DNA of 64,000 bases from Whalleya microplaca (lineage: Eukaryota; Ascomycota; Sordariomycetes; Xylariales; Xylariaceae). A program made the position numbers and the translations under genes. The notes below the pieces were generated by a model that was not told the DNA's origin, did not search any database, and saw nothing but the letters and a program-made list of their open reading frames with translations. Position 1 is the first letter of the stretch. The number at the start of each line of letters is the position of its first letter. Positions 27,924-39,334 of this stretch are shown in pieces. The stretch lies in the NCBI GenBank assembly GCA_022497155.1, contig MU385713.1, forward strand, positions 1,054,001-1,118,000. The letters are read 5' to 3'.

Positions 27924-30740
27924 ATGGGAATCAAAGGGTCCGTTTCAAGTCCTGCTTAGCTGACAGGATGCTCTATAGACTAGAACCAAGCTAATAATTA
28001 TATAGCATATACAAAGAGATCGGCACTGGCAAGCGGATATCGCTGACCAAACTTGCTATTGAGAAGCTTGAAGAAACAGGCCGTCCACTACGCCTAGCTA
28101 TAGATATCTCCATATGGCAATTCCAAGTCCAAGCCGCTCGAGGTGAATTAATTATCACCAATTGGCTGTCACCGGTGTGCTAACAATTTCCCAGGCGGCT
28201 CAAACCCAGCAATTCGAACATTGTTCTACAGATTGCTCCGGCTGTTGAGTCTATCAATACAACCTATCTTTGTCTTTGATGGCCCGAACAAGCCGGCTTT
28301 CAAGCGAAACAAGCGTTCAGGTCGAGGCGACGGGGTCGCTACGTCCATGGCTAAACGGCTCATCAGACTCTTCGGCTTCCAAGTACATGATGCGCCGGGA
28401 GAGGCCGAGGCCGAGTGTGCCTTGTTGCAGCAAAGTGGCATTGTAGATGCGGTGCTCAGCGAGGACGTGGACACCATCATGTTCGGCTGCACACGGACAC
28501 TGAGGAATTGGTCGTCCGAGGGCACCAAGGGGAGCAAGACCCCAACCCACGTCTCTATGTACGACACCGAAGAGCTGCGAGAGGGTGGAACAGGCCTAGA
28601 TCGGGAAGGGATGGTCTTGGTGGCCCTCATGAGCGGCGGTGATTATCTTCCCGAAGGTATCCCCGGCGCCGGTGTGAAGCTGGCCTGCGAAGCGGCTCGC
28701 GCTGGCTTCGGCAAGTCTCTTTGTAGGTTGAAGAGATCCGATATCTCGGAGCTGGCTAGCTGGAAGGAATGGTTGACGTTTGAGTTACGGCACAACGAAA
28801 GTGGTTTCTTCAGGACTAGACATAAAGCTCTAGGCGTTCCTGACGACTTCCCGAATCTGGAGGTCCTGAGATATTATACCCATCCCGTGGTATCACCTGC
28901 ATCCACCCTCGACAGACTGAGAGGCCAACGCTGGGATAAGGAGCTAGATGTCCTAGGGCTCCGCGAGTTCGTCCGAGAAACATTCGACTGGAACTATCGG
29001 ATAGGCGCTACCAAGTTCATACGGGTTCTGGCTCCGGGATTACTGGTGCGAAAACTTATGTCGAGAAGCATGCGGAGCGATCAAGCAACCAAGAACCTCG
29101 AGGATCTGGAGAAGGAGGAGTCGGAGCTGATCAAATCGATCACGAGCCGTCGGGCTCACATGAGCACGGATGCCACGGCCGAACTGCGCATGTCCTTCGT
29201 GCCCACGAACATCGTCGGCTACGATTTTCAAGAGGAGCCTGACGAGGTCATCGACTACGGACGTGATGGCCTCGCGCTCAACAGTGACGACGAATTCGAG
29301 GCTTTGGGAGAAGAAGAAGAAGCTGAGGCTGTCACCAAGACCACCAGCAGAAAGCCGTTCAGTCCCACGGAGCCGGAGCTGCATTGGATACCGGAGACCA
29401 TAGCCAAACTAGGGGCACCTATCATGGTCGAGGACTGGGAAGCGGCGCAACGTGCCAAGGTATCTCGCCAGAAGACAAAGGCTCCGAAGCAGAAGGCCAA
29501 AGCCAACGCGGGCATAACAGCCGGTGCGCTAGACAAGTTCGTCAAAGTCACCAAGGCCATCCCTCCGAGCACGGAAACTAACAAGGACAACAACCCGCTC
29601 ATACCCAGGTCCCCATCACCCCTCCGTTCCCGGACTCCCCTCGGCGCCTCCGCAGCCCCCTCACAGAGCCTCCCACCTCCTTCCATCTTCTCATCCAGTA
29701 GCCAATTGCCGCCACCACCGCAGAAGGCAGCTGCCCGCGCCACAAGATCCAGTAAGCAATCCAAGTCCAAGACCCAGCCCTTACCTCGGAACGCTCCGGA
29801 TCCCGCTCCCAACGCGAGCACCGCCAACCCCTGGACGATCGCCGGCTCACAAGTCAGTCCCAGGGTCACCCGTAACAGCAACAGCAGCAACAGCAAGACA
29901 GGTAGTAAAACCACAACCGCAACCGCGGTTCCCGATGACCAAGAGGCCATTCTTATATCCTCCAGTCCCCCTGCGTCGCCTGGCGCGAGCCGTGGTTTCG
30001 CTGTGAAGCAAAATCAGCAGCTTGAACCCGAACCTGAGGCCCGAAGTCCAGACCGCAGGATCGAGAATACTGAGGGCTCCTCGCCATGGTGTTCGAGGCG
30101 GCGGCCCGCTACTCCTGCGCATGATGATGACGAGGTGCCTTTGGTGAAGGGGAGCGGAAGGCTTACGAGAGCGCTCAGCCCGGCCCCCAAGTCGACGGAG
30201 AACCCGCGCCGCAAGCTCGCGAGGACGGAGTCGCTGCCTGTGGCCTCGTCACCAGGTCGATCTTCCGCTGGCGGGTCCGGTAGGGCGCGAGGGGGGCTGG
30301 CGCGGGCGCAGACGGTGGCGGTTGAGGCTCCGCTCTCGGATGACGATGGCGACGAGGACGAAGAGTTCGACCTACCGCCTCTGAGCAGCATCGTGGGGAG
30401 AGTTCCGCAGGGTAATTCACCTAACCCCCTCAGCTCTAGAAAATCATACGGAGAAGACAAATCCTCCAAATCAACAGCCCACCCTATACAAAAGCAGAAG
30501 CCAGGGACGAAACAGTCCACCCTCGACGCCTCATTCACGACGACCAAGACGACGAAGCTGTACGTGCCGCGCAAGAGCGAGCCGGGGTTCTTCCGCGAGG
30601 TCGAGGTCAGCGTCGAGGAGGCCGAGGCGTGGCAGTCTAGCCATGCCGCCTCGACGGGTGGGAAGGGGAAGAGAGGGGCGGGGGCGGCGGCTTGGAGACG
30701 CAGTGATGTTTCGTGTATTGATTTGACGGGTGAGGATTAA
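27924..30740 (+). CDS. YEN1: Holliday-junction resolvase, Yen1/GEN1 family (XPG/Rad2 nuclease)
   Basis: Three exons, 27924-27937, 28006-28142 and 28195-30740, giving 898 residues. Starts MGIKGIYKEIG as in Rad2-family N-terminal nuclease domains. Predicted metal ligands are visible: D38 (AIDISIW), D79 (FVFDGP), E120/E122 (GEAEAECA), D141/D143 (SEDVDTIMFG), and the helix-hairpin-helix with its Asp (GGDYLPEGIPGAG). The GGDYLP..GAG..ACEAARAGFG text is diagnostic for GEN1/Yen1 rather than Fen1, Exo1 or Rad2. The enzyme cuts four-way DNA junctions symmetrically in the nucleus late in the cell cycle. The C-terminal about 450 residues are disordered and Ser/Pro-rich with many SP/TP sites, consistent with CDK control known for Yen1, and include a PCNA-box-like QSTLDASF. 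The first donor is the rare GTCCGT. Confidence 0.93.
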
Positions 30741-31759
30741 GTCAGTCACAAGATTTGATCTGCCGTGACTCGGGTTGGGTTGGGTGGATGTTAGTAGCTG
30801 TCTTGGTCTGGCTGCGTATAGCTTATCAGTGTACATCTTTATCCTCTGTCTATGGAGGTCCTATAGATTGGTTCGGCTCGGTGGCATGCATATATACTAG
30901 GTACGAACATGGTCATATACAAAGTGGAATAGGAGTTAGGGATAGGGTTAGAAGCATTGATATTAGTTATCTAGGTTAAACTATACAGTCCTTTTTTTTG
31001 GTGTGTATGTGCCTCTGTTAAACCACTGGCCTGTCGTAAGTTCATCAAGCCTCTTACCTGCTAGGACGTCCGTAACAGCGAGGCTCAATTGCTTCCCTGT
31101 GGATAGGTAGATGTGTAACTATATATATACACTGACACATGAATTATGGTAAATGATTATAGGGTTACCTAACTGGAACTCCAACCTGTCGAGATACTCA
31201 GATAACTATAAGGGATATCTTCCACTGCCACTCGGTATAGGCTTTTATAGCAAGTGAGCTATCGAGGTACAACGTCTTCAAGTAAGTTTAGTGAAACTAA
31301 GCAGTGGGTTCCTTCAATATCCAGGGTATACAGCTAGTTCATTAGGAGGTTCTTAGCCCAAGTTCGGGTCTAGATGCTTCTTCATATAAACCAGACTCGA
31401 ACTATAACGCCACACCTTCGAGCTAGGTTAGTCTATCGAAGCATATCCCACCAGGTATGTGCGTTAATAGAAATTATTATAATGAAGCCTGGCTATTGAG
31501 GATTGGTGATGTGAATGACAACGATGAATGCGTGTTCATGTTAACACAGAACGGATTTATAGGCAATGCTAGAATAATACGCCAATCAACCTAGAAAGTG
31601 GAAACTGATGGGATAATAACATACTCGAAATCGGTCATCAAGGCACGGAATAGCAGCATCCTCTCGAGGCGATCACACAACTGAAATATGATCTATATAC
31701 GTAAATTAAACAGTGGTCGAAGTCTCGTCATCCCATTGATCTAAGGTCGATCAGATACC

Positions 31760-31910
31760 AGTCTGGTACCAACCAACCAGCTGATCTTATATCCGGCATT
31801 GCACGACGGTATCCGGTCCTTGATTATCAGGTGCTTCGCGCCGGAGCCCACGCTTCGACCTATGCTGGAAGAGCTCGTCGTAGAGCTCATTTGGTTGTTC
31901 TTTAGTAGGT
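31760..31910 (+). pseudogene. Decayed protein-kinase C-lobe fragment
   Basis: The frame reads SLVPTNQLILYPALHDGIRS followed by LIIRCFAPEPTLRPMLEELV. The section IRSLIIRCFAPEPTLRPMLEEL matches the last helix of protein kinase domains (subdomain XI, with the conserved Arg before Pro). No upstream kinase motifs (Gly loop, HRD, DFG) were found in the flanking AT-rich DNA, so this is a stranded remnant. Confidence 0.5.
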
Positions 31911-32475
31911 ATAGCACCTCTTGTGTTGGAACACTACGTGAAGACCTGGAGTCCGACGAAACTTCGATGAGTCTTCAGCAAGGTTTCATGAGTTGGCACG
32001 ACAGCTCAATATCAGAGTCTTGAACGTTGATCAGATTGATCTAAAAGAAGCTGGCTAGATATGAGCCAGGAAGGCTAGTGTAATTAGCATACATGCCTAT
32101 ACAGTTATATGGATAGGGACAGAATACAAAACTGTGACTCCCGGTCATATTGGGAACAATATCCCTAAGGCCGATCAAAGAGAACACGCATGAAGAGCAA
32201 TAATTCCACAGACAGCTCAAGAACCTCTCGACCCCTGAGTCAGAAGGACATACAACAGTTACCTAAATCCAAAGTCACTGTCACTAGACATCTAGCATTT
32301 ACTGATTTATATCTCCATCTGTATTTGATTTCGTAATAAGATAGATAGCCTACATACTTAGGTATCGGTGGGTATCCTGCAGTTGATTTCCATCATCAAG
32401 TAACTTTAAGTAGTTCAACATAAAAACTCCGCGACAACCACCCACCCCCATTCCATTCCATATACACCAACAGAA

Positions 32476-32500
32476 ACGCAACGCAACGCAACGCAACGCA
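32476..32500. repeat. (ACGCA)5 microsatellite
   Basis: Five perfect tandem copies of ACGCA. It lies about 390 bp beyond the BTB gene stop, outside any coding region. Confidence 0.8.
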
Positions 32501-32885
32501 ACATAAATGGGATGAAAATGGCAATACATCGCAAGCAAGCAAGCAATCTCTAACTAAGATCGCGGTGAACAAACAACTGTGCCGCCACAGCACCATATAT
32601 GTATATCATCCGAGGCGCCCGGGCATGTGGCGTTCTGTTTGCATCATCTCAGTCGACTAACAGGCAAGCCAGTCAGCCAGCTGAGCCTTATCACACCCAA
32701 CCACCCATCCATCCATCTCTTTCTATCCTAACCCATCTTGTTGTCTAGTTTCATTTCATTTCATCTTATATATCATATCATCTCAGGTCATTTCATCGCA
32801 TATCACATCAACGCCTCCACTTTCACTCTTTACTCCTCACAACTCTCCACACTCCTCACCTAACCCCTCACCCCCTTTCCCTCCC

Positions 32886-34613
32886 CTAATCCTCAACCGC
32901 CCACGGCAGATCCCGTTCCATGACCCGAACGCACGTAAGATACCCCATCATCCCGCCAATGGGCGATACGGCGCCGGCGCTCATGTGACTGTTACCGCTA
33001 GGCGGCGCGGCGCCCCTCTCGAGGTCGAGCTCGAGCCCGGAGCCCATGAGCGGGCGCACGACCTCGCGCGCCGCGCTCTTGAGCTCATCGACGCGCTTCT
33101 CGAAGCGCCGCAGGTTCTCGCGCGAGTACAGCTCCGGCGTCAGCTTGAGGAACCGCTTGCACTCCTCGTGGCCCAGGAACGCGCCGCTGCTACTACTGCC
33201 CGAGGGCGAGCCCAGGATGCGGTACGTGCGCCCCACGCTCGCGAGGCTGGGCGCGAGCGACGTCGTCGTCGGCGCCGCGACCAGGGCTCGGGTGGATGAG
33301 GAGGGATTGCCGCCGACGCCGCCGCTGCTGCTGTCGTGGGAGGGACGACCACCGCTGCCTCCGCCCGGTCTACTCCTCGACGAGGCGTGGGCGGGCGGCA
33401 GGGGAGGCGGCGGCGCGGGGGACGTGTTGTCGGCGAGCCACTGGCGGAAGAGGGAGACGGCGAGCCAATCGAGGTAGGAGTTGTTGGGGCTGACGCGCTC
33501 GCCGCGCGAGTTGGTCAGGTTGAGGCGGAAGAGGCGGCCCTCGACGCGGGAGACGGTCTCCTCGAGCTCGTCGACCTTGTCCTCGATGATGTCGAGCACG
33601 ATCTCGGGGAACGAGTGGCGGATGCTCCGCTCGCCCGCCGGCCACTGGCCCACCACGTGGATCAGCGCCTCCTGGAAGATCACCTTGCTCCGGCTCAGGT
33701 ACCCCAGCCGCAGGTAGCTCACCGGGTACTTGGCGATCTGCTTCCACAGCCGGCTCTGGAATTGCAGGAGGTGGTGGTCGACCCGCGGTCCGACGACGGC
33801 TAATGCGTCGTACTGGTCTGCGAGCGTCAGCAGCGATTTGCACTGTACGTACGCGTCGGCGATATTGATCCCGTCGAGTATCGGGGGGTAATTGTAGAAT
33901 ATGCGGAAGAGATTGTCGTAGTCGCGGAGGAGGTCGGCGTCGGCTTGCGATAGAGGTAGGTCATGGTCTGTCTTGGTGGGTGCCAGAGAGAGGTTGGCGA
34001 CAGAGCGGAAGAACGAATTCGTAGAGTGCGTATGCGAATGGCTCTTGCGCGAGGTCGGGCTTTCTGCTATCGCATTTCCGCCCCCAAAGAGGGAGTGCCG
34101 TTGCGTAGAGCTGGTAGAATTGCTGGAATTGGCATCCTTCTGCACCAACATTGGTATGTCATCTCTCCCCGTTCCGGGATCCAATTCATACCGCCACCGT
34201 TTCCGCGGTACAGGCGAATCCGAACCCGTTCTAGATACCTCGTTGCCGCTATTGCTCGCGCTCTCCTCCCCTATCCTCGAGAGTTCCCTAGAACTTGGTT
34301 CCGGTAACGGTAATACACTTGCTTTGGACCACTCCTGGCTCGTGCTCGCCTCGAAGAACCCCGAGCATCTTGTAAGAGTGTGCTTGTGGAGGAGGTACCT
34401 GTTCTCCTTGCCGCCGACTTTTATAAGGATCTCGACGTCGCCCGAATGGCTGAACACGGGAAACTCATTCTGCGGGACGTATGAGACACCGCCCGCATGA
34501 GAACGATTATATCGCTTGTTGCGCGAGGAAACATGGTGGCGGGAGGAGGTGCGGGCCGAGACAACGGAGGAGGGACCGCGGAGGGTAAGGGAGTTGTCGG
34601 GTTGCGAGACCAT
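32886..34613 (-). CDS. BTB/POZ domain protein
   Basis: Single exon, 575 residues from ATG 34613; the open frame continues eight codons upstream only from TTG. Near residues 55-100 the text GDVEILIKVGGKENRYLLHK followed by HTLTRCSGFFEAS is a BTB/POZ start (strand, strand, LHK..L...S.FF), with the BTB fold interrupted by a long Ser-rich insert containing a basic patch (PVPRKRWRYEL). The second half of the fold resumes at LLRDYDNLFRIFYNYPPIL. The C-terminal part has Pro/Gly-rich low-complexity segments, then ECKRFLKLTPELYSRENLRR, a helical region. BTB domains dimerise and often recruit Cullin-3; no Kelch or zinc-finger motif was found, so the partner is unknown. Confidence 0.75.
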   Translation of the reverse strand: MVSQPDNSLTLRGPSSVVSARTSSRHHVSSRNKRYNRSHAGGVSYVPQNEFPVFSHSGDVEILIKVGGKENRYLLHKHTLTRCSGFFEASTSQEWSKASVLPLPEPSSRELSRIGEESASNSGNEVSRTGSDSPVPRKRWRYELDPGTGRDDIPMLVQKDANSSNSTSSTQRHSLFGGGNAIAESPTSRKSHSHTHSTNSFFRSVANLSLAPTKTDHDLPLSQADADLLRDYDNLFRIFYNYPPILDGINIADAYVQCKSLLTLADQYDALAVVGPRVDHHLLQFQSRLWKQIAKYPVSYLRLGYLSRSKVIFQEALIHVVGQWPAGERSIRHSFPEIVLDIIEDKVDELEETVSRVEGRLFRLNLTNSRGERVSPNNSYLDWLAVSLFRQWLADNTSPAPPPPLPPAHASSRSRPGGGSGGRPSHDSSSGGVGGNPSSSTRALVAAPTTTSLAPSLASVGRTYRILGSPSGSSSSGAFLGHEECKRFLKLTPELYSRENLRRFEKRVDELKSAAREVVRPLMGSGLELDLERGAAPPSGNSHMSAGAVSPIGGMMGYLTCVRVMERDLPWAVED

Positions 34614-36677
34614 GAATACTGGAATGCAAAGTAACAAGTTCGAATTGGCGGATCGAAGTTGGCCTATTAGACCAGGTAATGGCTTTGGGGGTCAAACACG
34701 TTCTCACGCGACCTGGCGACCCGGCGTAGATAGACCCTTTGCGCTTGACTCGTACAACTAAGTTGGGGGCTGGAAAGCTGGATAACTGGGTCGAATACTG
34801 GTAGATCAGTATAGCTTCCGTCCGATGGGTTTCCGTCTGATGGCCTAGGATCCAGCTGCCAGTCTGCCAGTCGCCAGTGGAAGAGGGGCAGCCCGTGTGG
34901 TATGTGTGGCTTATAGGTATAAGGTATTACCTAGCTCGAGTCCGTCCTTCGTCCTTCTCTCATATGGTATGTATGTAGAAGCAAATGTCCTGAAACAAGA
35001 TTCGACAATGACGTTGTGCTGAGCTCAAGCAAGTATAAGGCCGAGGGCTAGAAATGAAAAGTGAACGTCCAAGAATACCGAGTCGAAAGACCCGTTGCTT
35101 AATCCGGCGAGTCCACACCCTGAGCAGCTGAATGTAATTGTAATAAATGTACTCCGTACATATACATACACACGTATGGATACTTGTCAAGCTTAGATAT
35201 GTGCTGGTATGTATGTACGCATACGGTATTTGCAGGCCCACTGTCTCCCAAAAGCATTCACAAGCATTCACAGGCAAGCAAGCCAACACTGATGATATCC
35301 ACTGGTGATGGACTGACCGTTAGCCCTGTCGAGGCTGTGCAGGGGTGTTCCCACGATTTTCGCCACAGCAAGGTGATGGGCGGTGGGCTTCAATAATCGG
35401 TCATGGCAAGGCGGACCGTGGGCTGTTTCTAGGGAGGCCCGCAGGGTGTGAAGTTTCCAGAAGAACCATCGGACATAAACATGGAAGAATAAAAATAAAA
35501 ACACTGATGAAGTGGTTGCGTTACGACACGACGGACGGAGAAGTGGAAGCAGAAGAACAAGAAGAAACACGGTTGAATATAAGCTTGCCCCGAACGTCCA
35601 GAAACATCGCGCCTCCTTCACCCGCGTTCTTGTTTATTACTTGCTTGCACGACATCGAGTAACTCGTTGCTACAATCAATTGCTAATGCTGCTAATGCTG
35701 CTAATGCACGTCCCGTTCCCTCGTCAGCTGCTCCGACCCCCTTGTTCCCCAGCCCGGCGGCGACTTGCATTGGCTGCAACTGGCTGCAATGGCTGTAACT
35801 GGTACAGACGGAGGCAGATTCGACCGGATGCAGCGATCGGCCAGCGGCGGATAACCTATCGATAACACCCTTCGAGCCCTGTTCACGACACCTTATTTTC
35901 GCCTAGTTGGACCTAGCGCCGCCAATGCTGGCTTTACTCCGGGCTCGGCTTAGACAGTCATCAGTCACGTGCGCCGGAGTCATAAGAAGAAGGTTATACA
36001 CGGTTATGCAGGGAAAACGGAGTCCCGGAAGAAACGGTATTTACTAGGTATCTACTCTGACTAACGTACAGACGCCTATGAAAATAAAACCGTCAATAAC
36101 GAACAATATTTAACATGTCTTGGATATCTTTCTCTGAATTCTACCCTTTCCTACAGTCCATTCGTGGGGTTCATGCGTGGCTTGTTCTACAAGCCAACTG
36201 ATTCCCGCCATGCCCATGTATTGGAACCCCCAGGACTCTCTCTAGTCTGAACTGAGGGGAGGCACTGCCTAATGAATTTCAGTATATATGAGTAGGAGTT
36301 GGCTTGGCACTTGTGTGCTTGTGAGGTTCGGCGCCTCGAGATTGATGTTCTCCAATACGTTTTTGAACGTCTTGGGGTATTTGGAGAACCTTGACGCTTC
36401 AACATAACCTTACCAAGTAGATCTGGCTCTCCTTCTTGGCCACCGCGATGCGGTTGTTGGGTGGCTATGCACGCGGCTTACATGTAGCAGCGGCCTCATT
36501 GGCGAGTACTTGAGCTTTAGTCCATTATAGTCAACTTGAGTCACCTCGATCATGACTATATTGCTTTATAAATACTTGACCTTGGGTTACTGAACAGATA
36601 GATTTGCTCTTGATTTGTAAATTACTTTGAGCTGTATTTCCTTGTCCTCGTTCTTAGTTTTCAATCTATCATCGACT
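34614..36677. other. Divergent spacer between BTB gene and DUF3632-like gene
   Basis: 2.1 kb. It includes a 9-bp tandem repeat (TGCTAATGC, three copies near 35680-35707) and TGGCTGCAA repeats near 35780. A TATA-like TTTATAAATA at 36565-36574 lies about 104 bp upstream of the next ATG. No convincing gene. Confidence 0.6.
36565..36574 (+). promoter_or_regulatory. TATA-like element of the DUF3632-like gene
   Basis: TTTATAAATA, 104 bp upstream of ATG 36678, in otherwise mixed-composition DNA. Confidence 0.4.
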
Positions 36678-37617
36678 ATGGCAGGTCAGGTACTCAACTT
36701 CGAACGTCTTAGGGACGAAGAGCTCAGCATACTATCACATGACGACGAGTTGGATATTCTCGATTTATTTGAATCGGTCATCAGCTCCTCGCCGGAACCT
36801 AACATCGAAGAGTTGTCACAACGCTTAACGGACGGCTTAGTGAGGCTCGCTCCTGGGAAAAGCTTTAGAGAACAGACTCTCCCAATGAGTACCTGGTGGG
36901 CTCTGAATCGTATCGCAGGCTGTATACCCCACACGCATTACGGGCAAGAAGTCCTTGCCAGCACTGTTCGTAAGCTGAATGAAGTCGAGGGATGGAGGGC
37001 TTTACCAGATATCTGGATCCAGATGAGAGAAACCTGGAATTCAAGTGAGAGATATCCCTAGTTTGGCGCTCGCTGTGAACCTTTCCAAAGGTCATCTGCT
37101 AACCTTAGTCACAGTGCCCAGTTGGAAGCCCGGGTGTGATGACAGCGAGCACGTATTTACACTAGAAGAGTGGCTCAATCTCAATTCCTTCGCTGCGAGG
37201 CTGTACGACGGCCCCTGTGGTAGCCTTTTTGATTCCTTTGCCGTTTCCGCGATGTCGACAGGCCTAGAAGGGGAGCGGGATGGTGACCACGATCGGTCTA
37301 CCCCGGAAAACTGTCTTCAAGTTGCATGCGAGTGGGCGGTGCAAGGGGGACGGCGACTGATGCAAGAGTCGTTACAGAGCACATACGCAAACCCGCTGGA
37401 GAAGCTGGAGTCTAGATACTGGAGCCCTTACTCTATAGGGCCGTTGTTCACCGGGTCAAGAGGCTTCACTCTCGAGCGGTGGGGGTTCTGGAAGCGTCGA
37501 CTGTACGAGTTGCAAGAAGACAAGAGCTATAGTGAGACTACCTACGAGTTGATTGATGAAGCCATTGAGGCTATGTCAATCATAGAAGAAGAGCTTACCC
37601 GAGTGTTCCATGAATAA
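36678..37617 (+). CDS. DUF3632-like uncharacterised fungal protein
   Basis: Two exons, 36678-37044 and 37115-37617, with a 70-nt intron (GTGAGA..CTAAC..CACAG); 289 residues. The splice restores RETWNS|MPSWKPGC. ATG 36678 is used because the upstream open frame has only TTG. The all-helical text, with a stretch such as EEWLNLNSFAARLYDG and a C-terminal GFTLERWGFWKRRLYEL, matches fungal DUF3632 proteins in layout and length. No catalytic motif, signal peptide or membrane span. Function unknown; such proteins are often expanded in plant-associated and soil ascomycetes. Confidence 0.65.
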
Positions 37618-39334
37618 GATGAACGTATACGTCTCTTACGTCGACTCAATACTAGAGGTTTGATTAAGATGAAATCACTGACATAGGAGATATTCAGTCT
37701 TACATCATACATCTGTAGGTACTTATATAAATCTCGCAGCCACATATAGATGTGCAAGCCATCACTTGGCGGCAAGAATCCCCCGGCCGAAGCAAAAGAG
37801 AACAGGAGATGAAGGCCTTATATATGTCAAGCCACAAGCCATTACCGCAAAATCCTCCGTAACCAACGCTTTACCATGAAGCTCGGTTTCTTACGTCGAA
37901 TGTCTTTTATGCGTAATTTCTTTATTATTCATATCTGTAACTAGCTTTATGCTATATTTATCCATCGCATAACTCAGCCTTAAAGCGGCACGGCCCAAGT
38001 CCAGATGTAGCACCCAGGTGGGCACGAGACACTCGCCGGGGTTCTTTTTAGGTGAGTTGGTCCGGGTGTCCTCCAACCGCTGCTAGCCAGTCATTCATTT
38101 GCTGCCCACCTCGACGGCTTCGGACCCTGCATGGACCACCCAGCTTTTTGCTTGGCTGCCCACTGGATACATAACTGTCGTCACCTTCACCATTCGGGTA
38201 AACCGTTTAGGTTAGTTGGAAGAGTACGGATCCTGCCACAACATGACCTGCCACCGAGTTTTGGCATGGCCAAGAGCTGTGGAATACGGTCATCTAATTG
38301 TACGAAGAAATGGGCTTGTACTTACGGATTATATACGGTAGATATCTCCAAAGTAGCCAAGCCTCTAGGTCAAGTGCAAGCTTCAGAATAGAACAGCCAC
38401 TATTTCTGTTTTCTACGGATTATGAGTAGTCTAAACGATCACGCCCTTGTAATAACGTTTTAAAAAAATCTTACACACGCCGCGCAGTTAGTTCTAACAA
38501 CAGTTTCGGCCTTCCCTCCCTCCAATGCTTGACGTTTACGGTGGAAAAGGGTGGACACAAACTCCATCTATACGTGAAGGGACGGTGGTTTCCGTATCAA
38601 ATTATCTCCAAAAACTCTGGAAAATACTGGTCGAGCTGACCTGTCTATGTAAACCAAATATCCTCAATTGCAATTAGATAATACCAACCTTGGTATATAG
38701 CATACATCATTTTATAGAGCAAACATAATTTCTAATATCCTACTTGTAGAAATCCAGCTCACATGATTCCTCAATTGACCTAGGCAGCCTGGTTGCCCTC
38801 ATTGATCATCTTCATTGATCCAGGTCGAGAAGTGTGCATGTGGGTTGGTCTATCGTGTCTGCGTGTCAATCATCTTCAGAACTGGCTTAAATGGCTCCTC
38901 CCAACGAGCCTGCTCACGTGCAATTGCGACCCATTGTTGCCCAACCCTTTCTTTTATCTGGGCATATATATGTAACTAGGGCAGCAGCATCTCAAAGCGT
39001 TGCATGTATATATAAAATACGATGGCCCAGTTCATTGAAGTCTTTTCAGTTTAATGGTGGAAATCAAAACCAACGAGGTTGTGAAATTTCTATTGGTACA
39101 ATGCTATGCATACAGACCCCGTTGAAAAAATAAGAGGAAGTCTCCAGACCTCCGGATAACTTTTGGTAAAAATCCCATGTGGCGCGAAATTGTATAGCTG
39201 CAGCCATCGGATTCGTTAAAAAGGAAGTTAAGTCGAATCACCCAGCCAAACCAGCCAGTACCAGAACGCCACCCGTCAAAACCCGCGTCAGCACGTACTA
39301 CCCATCCTCAATCAGACACTTTTCTCTCAACCGT
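37618..39334. other. Gene-free spacer
   Basis: 1.7 kb between convergent genes. Short ORFs (for example 38131-38391 and 38793-38975) have no protein-like features. No repeat or RNA gene was recognised. Confidence 0.6.

Larger units (their letters stand above)
30741..32885. other. Spacer with a kinase relic and simple repeats
   Basis: 2.1 kb between convergent YEN1 and BTB genes. It contains a decayed protein-kinase fragment (31760-31910) and a (ACGCA)5 microsatellite (32476-32500). A pyrimidine-rich stretch lies near 32700-32880, just beyond the BTB gene stop. No intact gene. Confidence 0.65.

Noticed and set aside
30931..30955. Telomere-like TTAGGGATAGGGTTAG sequence (a similar GGTTAGGGATAG near 22580)
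   Set aside because: Only two or three imperfect units in each place, inside ordinary spacers; too short to call an interstitial telomere.
38131..38391. 86-codon plus-strand ORF
   Set aside because: No domain, no promoter elements and average spacer composition.
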